Assembly (NCBI GenBank): GCA_037127255.1
Contig: JBANSL010000010.1
Span: 29,344,620 to 29,408,619, forward strand
Source of the DNA: Persicaria tinctoria
Lineage: Eukaryota; Streptophyta; Magnoliopsida; Caryophyllales; Polygonaceae
Length of the DNA stretch: 64,000 nt
Reading direction: 5' to 3'
Part shown: positions 23,329-36,977 of the stretch, in pieces
Position numbering within the stretch: the stretch's first letter is position 1
How the letters are laid out: every line of letters begins with the position of its first letter
The notes under the pieces: generated by a model
What the model saw: only the letters and a program-made list of their open reading frames with translations
Database searches by the model: none
Told to the model about the DNA's origin: nothing
Made by a program: the position numbers and the translations under genes

Positions 23329-26300
23329 TGTAACGGCCCATAATTATGATTTCCGGGTTACGTTTCAAGGGATAAAACCCCTTGTTCGGATCTTGCAATC
23401 CAGGTACGGGTCGAGGTTTGAAATTTTGAACTGACGTTTTCAAGAGGGATTTCATACCCAAGTTGGAAGGGATCGTTGGAATCCCCGGTGAAGTCCCCTG
23501 TACCTGTCGTAAGTCTAAGCGTGGAAAACCAAAGATCACACAATAGCGGAAGTAAAGCATAATACAAAGGGGTGTCACGGCAGAGCCGGGTCAAAATATG
23601 ATCAACCATTCACATTCGAGCCGTAATTAAATTGGTGAAGTTAGAATCTCAACTCTCTCTTTCCGCCATGTTAGACCCAGCGGTCATGGACTCAAATCAG
23701 CATCAATAGTAGTAAGCATAACGGATACCTAAAAAAATTGATATGGGGCGGGATCAGATCGATGCCCACTTTAGCTCTGCATCCCAACCCTAAGCACACA
23801 TATACGCTATACCTAATAAAGATGCTCTAATGCAGTACGAAATTCAAACACACTAGCATGCTCCTAGTTCATGATAATGTGCAGAAATAATGTAAAGGGC
23901 CCAAGACAATGCCAAGTGGCATATCCCTCTCCTACCTCCACCCTTTCCGATAGGTGGAGACTGGCCAGCTCGTGAATGCATTCATTCATAATCGGGGGGC
24001 ACGCATGCCTAACCCGCTCCACAATAAAGCCCGCAGGCATATCGTAATATAAGGAAGTTCATGACTCGATTGACTCAGGGTACCCGATGAGGCTGGGCTA
24101 CGCTATGACCCTAGCAAAGACTCTAGGACTATCACAGATAACGGCCGTTCTGTTTACATACACATAGAGAATTAGAATGCTCAACGATCAATGCAACCTA
24201 GCATGGTACTACATGGCATGCTGATCATGAATGCAACACCTAGTATATCATGCACCTAAAGCAGGGAATAGCTCTATTCAATCTGAGTAAGCTCCGAAGA
24301 GACTTACCTGGAGATGCAGAACAGCAAGATAACACAAGCAAGGGCCCAAATGCAAGTCCAAAGCAATCCAAAAGCAATACACACCTATCATCAAGTCATT
24401 TCCATAAGCTACCGGTCCATCATTCACACACACGAAACCCAAGTTCTCAACATACTCAAAACCGGTCGATGGTAAAACCATTTTTCCAAAACCTTTTCGA
24501 TACAATCAACATCAACCAAAATCATTCTTCCAATCAACCCATTGATAAAATCATACCAACCATATTTCCAAACTCTTAAATCTCAAGTTAATTCAACCCA
24601 TTTCAAAACAATTCTTTTGAAATCATACTTAGTCAAATCCCGACATTAAACATTTAAAACCTTAGAGCTAATCTCTTGAAATCATATTATAGAATAATTC
24701 CGGCATTTTGGTTTTCAAACAATAATTCATTTAAGGTATATTTCTGGAAACTCAAAAACCCTCTTAAATAATTTATCAACAATAGATATAATTATCTTAA
24801 ACATCAACTATTTTATTAGTGATTCTTTTCCAAAATTCCCAAAATTGCTTATTTAAACCATCACAAAATGCATCATCTATAAATAATCCAATTAATACTA
24901 TTTTAAAACAAATAAACAATATATAACGATTAACTTCTGGAATTTATAATTATAACCAAATTCCAAAATAATAATAATATTCAAATAACTTAACACTTAC
25001 TATCCATATAATCTCAAAACAATAACTATAAATATATTTATAACCCATAACTCATAAAACACAACCCTCTTAAATAAGGAACCAAGCCCAACTCTCTTTT
25101 CTGGAAAACAAACCGGGCTCTGCCCAACACACCCAAACCCGGATCCGATACCCATACCCGGCCCAGACCAAAAGGAAAACAAGGAAGTGGATCCGGCCCA
25201 GCCCAATAAAAGAAAAGAAAGATAGGGCTCATCTTCCACGTACAACAGAGCTCTGCAGTTACGCCGTAAGAGAAACGGAGGAAAGAAGAAAGAAGAAAGA
25301 AGAGAGGAAGGAAGGAGGAGGAGAACGCTCCCGCCGGCGACTCCCTTTCCGGCCCCAACCACCACCAAACTGACCGACAAGACATTCCGACCCTCACCCA
25401 TACCAGAAAACAAACGCGAGAAGAGAGAAGAGAGGAGAGGAGGCTCACCAAAGATCCGAATTTCAACCGGAAAATCTTCGTCGGAGCGCGCGATTCGGCT
25501 TCGTCGGAGTCGGAATAGAGCGAGCCTGGCCTAAGAAGAACGAATAGGTCATAAAAGGGGGTCTGTACATCGTTTTCGAGCGAAAGGAGGAGGAGAGAGC
25601 TCACCGGGTGTGTTGGACGGAAAAATAGGGCAAGGAAGAGGGAAAGAGCTCGGCGTCGGCGGCTCCTGGGGTGCTCGGTCGGACGCTGGCCTGCTGCTGG
25701 AAGGAGGAGGCGCTGCGGGTGCGACTCGGTGGTGGCTGCAATCGGAACGGAGGAGGTGAGAGATGGTGGTCGGCGGAAATGGGGTAAAAGGAGGGAGTGT
25801 TTGGTCTGTCTTGAGGATAAGGTTTTAGGGTTCCTTGAGGCCAAATTGTAGGGAATATACAATGAAATTGGGTGTGGGAATTGTTTGTGTATGAGAGTTG
25901 TGGTCCTGTGGAAGGGGTAATTGGAGTCAATTGAAGAAGACGACAAACAGGAACCGCAGGAAGGGAGAGAGAGTTAAAAGGAAAAAGGAAAAGAAACACA
26001 ACTATAAGAATGGTCCCAACAATACCAAAGAATTCAAAACAGCGGAATTAGACCCAAAATCCACTCTCTCGACTTCAATCCCGCTCACTTAAGCAAAATC
26101 CGACACTAGGAATTTAAATCCAAATTTAAATCATTAACGAAACTAAAATAATTTATCACGACTCGAAGCTCGAAAACGGAATCAAATTTCGTCAAAATCC
26201 GATTTCTAAAATGATGCCGGAAGGATTTTAAAATCGACACTGGTGCTCAAGGACGAGTTTTTCTTGAAATATCCGAATTTTTATTTTATTTTATCTTATT

Positions 26301-26369
26301 ATTTTTTTCGACTTAAATCCATTTATATTATTTATTGAAATTTATTATTTAAAAATCCGGGCCTTTACA
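23329..26369 (-). repeat. 3' LTR of LARD (3041 bp)
   Basis: It runs tgtaacggccc...gggcctttaca. It is an independent copy of 32103-35143; differences seen include positions about 23335, 23449, 23574 and 25507. It contains a purine-rich block (about 25260-25450) and long AT-rich stretches. Confidence 0.93.
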
Positions 26370-29300
26370 TCATCCACCTCTAAAAACAAGTCTCGTCCCC
26401 GAGACTAAAACCAAAATAAAGTAGGGGATGAAGTTTGAAATTGATGAGTCCAAGGACCATGTCCAGAATCTTGTAATCATCTCGGTTGCGTCTTCCGGGA
26501 TTCTCACAACATCCTAGTCGCGGTCGTGACATCTCCAATTGGCCTTGACAAGTATGCGATAAGCGCCCCTATCACATCCTCGCTTCGACTTTTCGGAAGT
26601 GCCACAACTCTAAAAGTTCTACAATGTCATCACTAGGTCTTAGCAAGCACCCTACAAGCGCCCTCATAAAATGATTGTATCCACTTCGTGAAGTATCATA
26701 GAGTTGCCCGGGTTTGAAAGGTTTCAAAGGCGATTTCGCAATTGAAAAGGATTGGCCTCAAAATCGTTGAAATTCTCGGTAACGTTTATTCTTTAAAATT
26801 TTCAAGTAATTCCTTTTCAAACCGCTCAAATCTTCAAATAAGACGTTTAACCAAACGACTTTACACCAAAACAAATAAAATCCTTTCAATCAAAATTTCG
26901 TCAAAATCTTCCAAAGCCAAATCAGTTTCCCGCATAACAATCAATCAATTTCAGAGGCTCGAAGGTGGAATCATCCACCTCTAAGGGCTAACCCCATATT
27001 CTCTTCCTAGTTTCCAGAATCAAATCAATCCATCAATCTCCATTCAAGCAAGATTCATACGCCATAACAAATGCATAACAGCTTAAACCAATCAATCTCC
27101 AACCAACACATCATACGACAAGTCTCAACTATGTACCCACACAGTGTCACAATGTCACATCAAGCATCTCCAAATCACACTAAAGGTTATAATGTGCATC
27201 TCAATCAACATATCAAAATCATAACAACGCCTCGACATCACACTATAAATCATAAAAGGTATCGCACTATCGCATATCAACACTGCAATCATAGTAGGGT
27301 CAGTCACAACAAGGGATCTCATTTAACGCATTAATTCACATAGTCATCCTATCCAATTTCTATCCAGCATTATCATAACAGATTTATCACATCAAGCATT
27401 TGTATTTGCAAGGATAGCCACAACGGGATTTCATCATAAGTCAATGAAACAAAACTAATTATAACCACATCAATACAAACAAGGTCATGCTAGTAAGATT
27501 CAACAAAAGGGAAGATCAAGCAGTATATCAACATCAATATGTCAACATGCTCTCCAGATATCATCTCAACTCGTCACAACACCATATAACGATCATTTAG
27601 TCATTAGGCAGACATACACTATTACCTCATATATATACGAGTCACATTCATGCTCTGAGTCATATTCATCATTTAATATATCAATAATCATGCTCGCCAA
27701 CCATATAATAATACAGCATTATCTCATGTATCATATCACAACACATTCTATCATGCTTCTAAAACAACATAGCAGAGCAGCAATATATCATGATAACATT
27801 TGTCACTACCAACTAGATTTCAGTATTGCATAACAACATGTAATATCATTCCCTATCAGATGCATCATGGTTATTATCTAACGTCATGCCAGCAAATATA
27901 AATAAATCACATCATCAAGAAAATCCTCACATCATACCAGTCAAAATAAAACAAAATCCCCACTCGCCCATCTCCACTATCAAGCCAAGACTAATCCTCT
28001 TCTAGACCGACAACGTCATCTCATGAAAATTTCCCAAAGAAATCCCAATTCATCCCGATGCTCAAATCTCGCCCCTCCTTCTGCCAAGCACTACCACACC
28101 ATCCACCCCTAAGAATCCAACTCCTATCTCTAACTTCACACCCAAGTACCCTCTAATACCATGTTCTCAATATTCACGAGTCATTCCTTACACTCTTCGC
28201 ACTACCCAAAGCATTACCAGCATCACCTAGAAGCTCATCAGAACCACCAACACTGCCTACTATAAATTCCAAAGCTCACTCGGTCTTACCTAGGCCAACT
28301 TCCTTCTCTCGTGACTCACCTCCTAATACCATCGATCATCCCAACCGCCCAAAATTCTTTCACCATTCTCCAACCACGCTACCAAATGACCTCACTCACA
28401 GGTTTGAGGAATAAGCAATCATGAAAATCGTCAAACATAAGGTCTACATCATATCCACTAGCATTTATAAACATAACATCATGGATTCCACAAGTCTCAG
28501 TTTACCATCATGCTCTATAGTCAATGCAAACATCATATACGAACATAATGAAACCAAGCTAACATGTTGCATTATAACCTTATCCGATACAATTCATGCT
28601 TCTTAACATATATAGTTCACATTTTACAGGCAAAGGAATTCAAATCATGCTTAGCAACTTAGAGTAGCAACACGTCAAGACATCATGGTACATGAGACCT
28701 ATAAGTTATCACATCATATCATCATAGACGACAGACAATCAGGCAATAGTCATCATCAAGTCAGCACATCAACACATAAATCTCATCGTTAGGTCAATGC
28801 AATATCGTTGTCAACAAATTCAAAAGGGTTAGCAATTCGAATGAAGAACACTCCCGCTTGCAAGTCATATCATACTTAGTAACTGTAATTCTCGATGCGC
28901 TTGCCCCGTCGACATCATTGATCCTGAGGCCCGTGGGTTATGGGCCCACGCTTCCGCCACACAGCTCTATCGTTATGCAACTTCCTTTCTCCTTCAAGCA
29001 GTCGCTCACCAAATATCGCAGAGGAGTCTAAGTTAGCAGAGATAGGGGAGTGACAAGGACATGCAACCAAATGTTCACTTCAGAACCAAGCATAGACCAA
29101 GGCTAAAGAACGACAAGACTAGAGACAAGACTTTGACCCGAGAATGACAACGATTGCCCCTATGAAAATCTATGAGGTTACAATTTGTGACAAGTAGCAA
29201 GGGTTCGTCTCAATCAATCAACCATATCAACCCACACTAACATGTACTTATCTCGAAGAGAAAGACATGCATATTCATTCCAAAAGGCACAATCAAGTCC

Positions 29301-32102
29301 TACACTGATGCATGTGAGCCAAGCCAGCAGTCTATTATTTCATGGAACCAGATATGCCTAGCAACTTCAAGCAGGATATGTGGAACCAGTAATTATCATA
29401 CAAGATTCGAAGTCATGCGGGATTTAATGAAGATAACAGGCATCATGAGTATGAACAAACGTACAAGAATGGTACATGCAGCACAAGATGAGGTCAAATA
29501 TAGCATGGCGATGTACATCATAACGATCAAACTAAGCACCATACGAAAATACATAAGGCGGCATAGTAATCATCACAACTAATAACAAGAATCATATTGT
29601 AGGTTCAGAATGGCATGAAATCATACAATGAGATTCACTTAGGAAGCATAGGTCCTATACGATGCTAGTGATACATGACAAGGCATGAGCATAGACAAGA
29701 GTGATTAAATGAGTTCAATATGATGTACGTGAAAGCAAAAGGATCACCACAGAGTAAACAAGATAACATCACGGGCGATAGGTTATAATCGTGCCAAGAA
29801 CGAACCATCATAGAGCATGTATATGGTACAATAGTCATCACATCATAGAACAAGTACAACACGTGATCATCCAGCGAGTCATATTGGGAATCATAATCCC
29901 TACAGGACTCTACCAGAACATATCGGACATGAATGCAATCAAGATAATGCGATTAGAGTCATCCTAACATTCAGGTGTCATGTGTGTGCAAAATCATAAT
30001 CTAACATGGTGTGTGATCATGCGAGGTGTCAAGTCATACGCTCATGCAAAGACGAGAGGATGTCATATAGTAATAGAGGAATACCACCAAGTGAGATCAT
30101 GTAAGAATGATAGGGCCTACCATTGCAGAAAGCAAGTCGGTCATCGAATTTAACATCATCTAGCCAGGATAAGTAAGACATGTTATGGCAATAGGAAGAG
30201 GGAAGAACCACACTATCAGGAACCTAGCTCGAGAGAGAATCAGCATTATTGCAAGTAAGATATAATTCACACGAGTCACAACCAAGGATCCTACATGATA
30301 CTAAAGGCTATACTTAGCATACGACACATGCATTCAACTAATCATGGCAACACGTAAGAATCAATTCAATCACATTCCAACAACATAGAAACGTGAGGAA
30401 GGTTTTACAATGTATAACACGAGTTTAAGTAATGGCAATATGACTAGAATACGGGGACATGAGTTCAAACCAACACATACTAAGATAAAACACGCATTTC
30501 TCAAGACTCAATTATATCACATATTCTCCATCCAACGCTAGTAATCACACAACAACACAAATTGCAAAACAATCAACGTTAATTAATCTGACGAATACAG
30601 AACAGATGGGAATACTATAGATTCTTGTTACCAAAGGATAATAAGCATTGACACGTCATCATTCAACATGCTAAGACGATCATCTATCAGCATTCATACA
30701 AAGAGGAGTTGATCACACTATCATGGACCTAATTCAGGGAAAGCAACATTCATATAGACTCATATCATACCATTCATGGTTCTAACCAATCAGTAATATG
30801 ATCATTACAACAGGTCAATCAGACACGCGAACCCAAACATAATCATGAATGAAAGCGAGATGCAACACGAGACCTAAACAATGTGACTAGCATGGATACA
30901 TAATGTTATACAATCACGAATTTACCTTAAGGATCATGACAATAACATGTACTAAAAATTACGTATCATATAAGGCATGTTGACATCAAGTTGTAGCACG
31001 TATCAAATAAAGAACTTACTTCATCAGGGTATCAAAATTTAACGATCATACTATCATGAACCTAGTAGAGTAAAATCGTGCAGATTCATTTCATGCAACT
31101 CACACTTTTATTCAATCCTACGATCAATAGGCCAAGTAAACATGCTATGACAACATATAATCATGGTAGAAGCCAAGACATAACACAAGACCTAAGCAAT
31201 GTAACCAATCATGGATGCAACAACCTGAGTAGCTTTTTACCAATGGTCATTCGCAGGGTACATGCCAAAGATTACAAAATTATATCATGCAATTCAGAGA
31301 GAGTCACAATTACAACCGGACAGAGATCCTTAAGGGCAACCATTGACTTTTCCCAACCGACACATCACCCCTCTTACCCGCGGGACTCTAGTACAACTCT
31401 TTATAGCAAGTAGACATTGGCTGATCGTAATAAGAATCGAGAAAGACAGTCCCGGAAACACCTTACTCCCTAACTCGGAATTTCGTCAAGAGTCAACTTC
31501 CAATACTCTCTCAAACAACCCTCATATCCGCCCACAATTTCCAAAGATAATGTATTTACCAACCCGATTTCCCGTGGAGGGGACCGATACTCAAGAGAAG
31601 GACTCGGTAAGACCATCAAGGGTTAACATAGTGGAAGGGGTTATTCCGCCAAAGCTGGGCTTGACCACAAAGAAACAAGGGTACTCCCACTATCCCGTTT
31701 GCACGGATCAGTCAATACACATTTAATAGTTAAGGCATCCAAATCAGATATCTAGCATAGCAAGCATTCAACACAGAATCAGTTAATAACACTCACAATG
31801 ATCTCCTTGGATTCTCCCAATCCATCTGTAAAGAACAAGCTGATATTTTGCCTACCCATTTCCAACTACATCCAATAGGGATGGTCTAACGTCTTTCTAC
31901 CCACTCGAACCCCATCTGGTCGGTGTTCATCTTTTATTACAAGTCGAGTTCATTACTTAGTCCAATTTAGATTAGGCATCTTAAGTTCATTTTGCCCCTT
32001 TAAAACACTTTCAAATCCTTTAAAATTCATGGGCGGTTTTCCAAAACATACACTCGACCCTTGTGTACCCGAATTGCACAACCTCAGCTCTGATACCATC
32101 AT
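26370..32102 (-). other. LARD interior without coding capacity
   Basis: No frame longer than about 130 codons and no retroviral motif in any frame. The left 650 bp resembles the Tekay-like 3' interior (cctctaaaaacaagtctcgt, and again catccacctctaagggct at about 26974), and the right 300 bp resembles its leader. Between them lie about 4.7 kb of low-complexity-like sequence rich in catcat, atcaca and aacatg words, with no clear tandem period. Confidence 0.85.
32087..32098 (-). other. Primer-binding site of LARD, tRNA-iMet type
   Basis: The - strand reads TGGTATCAGAGC; same 4-bp spacing to the LTR as in the Tekay-like element. Confidence 0.9.
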
Positions 32103-35100
32103 TGTAACCGCCCAGAATTATGATTTCCGGGTTACGTTTCAAGGGATAAAACCCCTTGTTCGGATCTTGCAATCCAGGTACGGGTCGAGGTTTGAAATTT
32201 TGAACTGACGTTTTCAAGAGGGATTTCATACCCAAGTTGGAAGGGATCGTTGGAATCCCCGGGGAAGTGCCCTGTACCTGTCGTAAGTCTAAGCGTGGAA
32301 AACCAAAGATCACACAATAGCGGAAGTAAAGCATAATACAAAGGGGTGCCACGGCAGAGCCGGGTCAAAATATGATCAACCATTCACATTCGAGCCGTAA
32401 TTAAATTGGTGAAGTTGGAATCTCAACTCTCTCTTTCCGCCATGTTAGACCCAGCGGTCATGGACTCAAATCAGCATCAATAGTAGTAAGCATAACGGAT
32501 ACCTAAAAAAATTGATATGGGGCGGGATCAGATCGATGCCCACTTTAGCTCTGCATCCCAACCCTAAGCACACATATACGCTATACCTAATAAAGATGCT
32601 CTAATGCAGTACGAAATTCAAACACACTAGCATGCTCCTAGTTCATGATAATGTGCAGAAATACTGTAAAGGGCCCAAGACAATGCCAAGTGGCATATCC
32701 CTCTCCTACCTCCACCCCTTCCGATAGGTGGAGACTGGCCAGCTCGTGAATGCATTCATTCATAATCGGGGGGCACGCATGCCTAACCCGCTCCACAATA
32801 AAGCCCGCAGGCATATCATAATATAAGGAAGTTCATGACTCGATTGACTCAGGGTACCCGATGAGGCTGGGCTACCCTATGACCCTAGCAAAGACTCTAG
32901 GACTATCACAGATAACGACCGTTCTGTTTACATACACATAGAGAATTAGAATGCTCAACGATCAATGCAACCTAGCATGGTACTACATGGCACGTTGATC
33001 ATGAATGCAACACCTAGTATATCATGCACCTAAAGCAGGGAATAGCTCTATTCAATCTGAGTAAGCTCCGAAGAGACTTACCTGGAGATGCAGAACAGCA
33101 AGATAACACAAGCAAGGGCCCAAATGCAAGTCCAAAGCAATCCAAAAGCAATACACACCTATCATCAAGTCATTTCCATAAGCTACCGGTCCATCATTCA
33201 CACACACGAAACCCAAGTTCTCAACATACTCAAAACCGGTCGATGGTAAAACCATTTTTCCAAAACCTTTTCGATACAATCAACATCAACCAAAACCATT
33301 CTTCCAATCAACCCATTGATAAAATCATACCAACCATATTTCCAAACTCTTAAATCTCAAGTTAATTCAACCCATTTCAAAACAATTCTTTTGAAATCGT
33401 ACTTAGTCAAATCCCGACATTAAACATTTAAAACCTTAGAGCTAATCTCTTGAAATCATATTATAGAATAATTCCGGCATTTTGGTTTTCAAACAATAAT
33501 TCATTTAAGGTATATTTCTGGAAACTCAAAAACCCTCTTAAATAATTTATCAACAATAGATATAATTATCCTAAACATCAACTATTTTATTAGTGATTCT
33601 TTTCCAAAATTCCCAAAATTGCTTATTTAAACCATCACAAAATGCATCATCTATAAATAATCCAATTAATACTATTTTAAAACAAATAAACAATATATAA
33701 CGATTAACTTCCGGAATTTATAATTATAACCAAATTCCAAAATAATAATAATATTCAAATAACTTAACACTTACTATCCATATAATCTCAAAACAATAAC
33801 TATAAATATATTTATAACCCATAACTCATAAAACACAACCCTCTTAAATAAGGAACCAAGCCCAACTCTCTTTTCTGGAAAACAAACCGGGCTCTGCCCA
33901 ACACACCCAAACCCGGATCCGATACCCATACCCGGCCCAGACCAAAAGGAAAACAAGGAAGTGGATCCGGCCCATCCCAATAAAAGAAAAGAAAAATAGG
34001 GCTCATCTTCCACGTACAACAGAGCTCTGCAGTTACGCCGTAAGAGAAACGGAGGAAAGAAGAAAGAAGAAAGAAGAGAGGAAGGAAGGAGGAGGAGAAC
34101 GCTCCCGCCGGTGACTCCCTTTCCGGCCCCAACCACCACCAAACTGACCGACAAGACATTCCGACCCTCACCCATACCAGAAAACAAACGCGGGAAGAGA
34201 GAAGAGAGGAGAGGAGGCTCACCGAAGATCCGAATTTCAACCGGAAAATCTTCGTCGGAGCGCGCGATTCGGCTTCGTCGGAGTCGGAATAGAGCGAGCT
34301 TGGCCTAAGACGAACGAATAGGTCATAAAAGGGGGTCTGTATATCGTTTTCGAGCGAAAGGAGGAGGAGAGAGCTCACCGGGTGTGTTGGACGGAAAAAC
34401 AGGGCAAGGAAGAGGGAAGGAGCTCGGCGTCGGCGGCTCCTGGGGTGCTCGGTCGGACGCTGGCCTGCTGCTGGAAGGAGGAGGCGCTGCGGGTGCGACT
34501 CGGTGGTGGCTGCAATCGGAACGGAGGAGGTGAGAGATGGTGGTCGGCGGAAATGGGGTAAAAGGAGGGAGTGTTTGGTCTGTCTTGAGGATAAGGTTTT
34601 AGGGTTCCTTGAGGCCAAATTGTAAGGAATATACAATGAAATTGGGTGTGGGAATTGTGTGTGTATGAGAGTTGTGGTCCTGTGGAAGGGGTAATTGGAG
34701 TCAATTGAAGAAGACGACAAACAGGAACCGCAGGAAGGGAGAGAGAGTTAAAAGGAAAAAGGAAAAGAAACACAACTATAAGAATGGTCCCAACAATACC
34801 AGAGAATTCAAAACAGCGGAATTAGACCCAAAATCCACTCTCTCGACTTCAATCCCGCTCACTTAAGCAAAATCCGACACTAGGAATTTAAATCCAAATT
34901 TAAATCATTAACGAAATTAAAATAATTTATCACGACTCGAAGCTCGAAAATGGAATCAAATTTCGTCAAAATCCGATTTCTAAAACGATGCCGGAAGGAT
35001 TTTAAAATCGACACTGGTGCTCGAGGACGAGTTTTTCTTGAAATATCCGAATTTTTATTTTATTTTATCTTATTATTTTTTTCGACTTAAATCCATTTAT

Positions 35101-35143
35101 ATTATTTATTGAAATTTATTATTTAAAAATCCGGGCCTTTACA
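32103..35143 (-). repeat. 5' LTR of LARD (3041 bp)
   Basis: It runs tgtaaccgccc...gggcctttaca and ends at the TSD atatt (35144-35148), after which the ATTGTCACC repeat field resumes. Confidence 0.93.
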
Positions 35144-35148
35144 ATATT

Positions 35149-35735
35149 GTCACCAACCACAAAAACAATGTCACCGCCCTATTGTCATTAACCACTTATA
35201 AGTAATCTATTGTCACCAATGACATAACAGTGTCATCGACCTATTGTCACCAACTACAAAAACAATGTCACCACCCTTTTGTCATCAACCTTTTGTAAGT
35301 AATATATTGTCACCAACGACATAACAGTGTCGTCAACCTATTGTCACCAATTACATTACATTATCACCACTCTATTGTCATTACATATCATCAAATTATG
35401 TCATCAATTTTTTTTAAAGTTTGACTAGTTTATCTCACATGAAATTGTCACCAAAATATTATTTGAACAAATATTTGGTACTAGTGAACACTGTCACCGA
35501 CCTATTGTCATCAATTACAGAACATTGTCACCACTTTTTGTCACCTGCTATAAAATATTATCATCGCCAATTTTCACTAACAACATACTATCACCAACTA
35601 CAAAATATTGTCACAAACCTATTGTCAACAACTATGAAACACTGTCATCAAATTATTTTCACAACCTTATTGTCACAAACAAGTGAACACTATCACCAAA
35701 CATCGTCACAAACCTATTGTCACCAATCTAGATAG
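35149..35735. repeat. ATTGTCACC repeat field (right part)
   Basis: This continues the repeat field broken at 23328, same orientation (attgtcaccaac, acactgtcacc, caccaacctattgtc). It ends at about 35730, where a duplicated agatagaaga(a/g)g(a/g)ttgcaact word starts unique sequence. Confidence 0.85.
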
Positions 35736-36714
35736 AAGAAGATTGCAACTTTCGAGCTGGCATGGTTGCTTGGTTAGATAGAAGAGGGTTGCAACTTTCT
35801 AAGATGCTTAAGATTCCAGAGACATATTAAACATTTTCGCACTATTGCTCTAACCATGTCTTCAACACAACTAGGTTTTGATATGAACTGCATACACTAA
35901 AATGTAATCAAAACAATGATTCCTCCAGCATGTACAAAAGACAAGATGAGTCAAGCAATGTGAAATCAAAGAACACATGTATAACTAATCAGGAAATTAT
36001 CAAAGATCATATTGGCTTAAAAACAAAATGAAATTGCTTTCAATTGGAAGTTCGACCATTTGAGTAAGACCTTATCAGGAGGCAAAGTTATGGCTCCTCA
36101 ACATCTTGTACACATTTAAGACGGAAAAAAAAAATCAAATTGAAAATATCCTACTGGCTAAAATAATCACTCCCATGAATGAGATTAAGTCCTAAATTCC
36201 ATTGTTGACCACAATGCATCAAATGGCCTTCGGAGAGTTGAGGTCTTCCGGATCAAACGATCACCGATGCGTCGCTCCTTGTCACATCTGACCGCCTCTC
36301 CCTCTCGCTCTCATCCTACCTATCGGAGCCGACGCTAGCAACCACCGGAGTAGCCCCTACCTAAGATCAAAGTCGTCACCTCCTCCAAGCATAGTATCGC
36401 TCAAGCTGGCCGGATCTAGAATCGATATTGGCGGTGGAATCAGAGCCCACACGCAACCGACGCTCATTTCCTCCTCCCACCTTAACCATGTGAGATTGAA
36501 ATTGGAATATGTAGAAAAGGGTTTGGAATCGGAAGCGCAGCTGATTATCGATGGAGATTCAAACTTGGGGTTATGTAATCGGAAGTGCAGCTGATTATCG
36601 ACGGCGCTATGAGAGAGAGTCGTGAGGAGGCGGTGGATACCTAGTCATGAGGAGTCCGGGGGTTCAATTAGATTTGATTCATCTGAACAAAGACCTAAAA
36701 ATTAATAGAGGGGT
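35736..36714. other. Unique sequence inside the TIR element
   Basis: No coding frame of note. A short duplication of ggaa(g)cgcagctgattatcga lies at about 36525-36605. The stretch 36230-36480 is rich in CTC and could be captured host sequence, but I recognise nothing in it. Confidence 0.4.
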
Positions 36715-36977
36715 GTTTTGGGTATTATGAAAATATTGTGGACATTTACTTAATTGCTAAATAAAAATAAACATTTACTTAATTACAAATCCTAAATGAT
36801 ATTCTACCAAAATTTTCCAATTCTAAATGACCTTTTGTATAGGAGTACAAAAGAAACTAGAATTTTCTAATGCTTATCCAATACTCCTTTAGAGTTTATC
36901 CATACAAAAAGACAAATATAAATAATTTTATAAAAATTTTGGTCATTTTTTTTCATAAATATAGAGGAGAAAAAAGA

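Larger units (their letters stand above)
23329..35143 (-). mobile_element. LARD: 11.8 kb non-autonomous Gypsy element, no coding region
   Basis: Two 3041-bp LTRs (23329-26369, 32103-35143) flank a 5.7 kb interior, with a perfect 5-bp TSD atatt at 23324-23328 and 35144-35148. The PBS (TGGTATCAGAGC on the - strand, 32087-32098) is 4 bp from the right LTR, and a polypurine region lies right of 26369, so transcription is on the - strand. The interior has no gag or pol. LTR blocks, PBS spacing and the polypurine block are shared with the Tekay-like element at 3289-14597, its probable enzyme source. The LTRs have equal length and only a few dozen substitutions at most. Confidence 0.93.
21745..36830. 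mobile_element. Probable MULE-like TIR element, split by a LARD
   Basis: Left subterminal sequence (about 21749-21860, containing aattaagtaaatgtcca twice and ending in aaatacccct) matches the reverse complement of the right side (about 36715-36825, tggacatttacttaatt and acatttacttaatta, preceded by ggggtgttttgggtatt). With the 11.8 kb LARD (23329-35143) removed, the element would be about 3.3 kb. It has no coding region and mainly consists of GTGACAATT-type repeats. I could not find a convincing TSD, so the exact ends are approximate. Confidence 0.55.

Noticed and set aside
25038..25946. 302-codon frame on the - strand in the LARD LTR, repeated at 33812-34720
   Set aside because: Both copies are LTR copies of each other; composition is S/L/P/F-rich low complexity from a purine-rich strand, with no domain. 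Openness in two young LTRs is not independent evidence of coding.
26370..32102. Search for hidden gag-pol or host gene in the LARD interior
   Set aside because: No frame exceeds about 130 codons and none contains retroviral or recognisable plant motifs.
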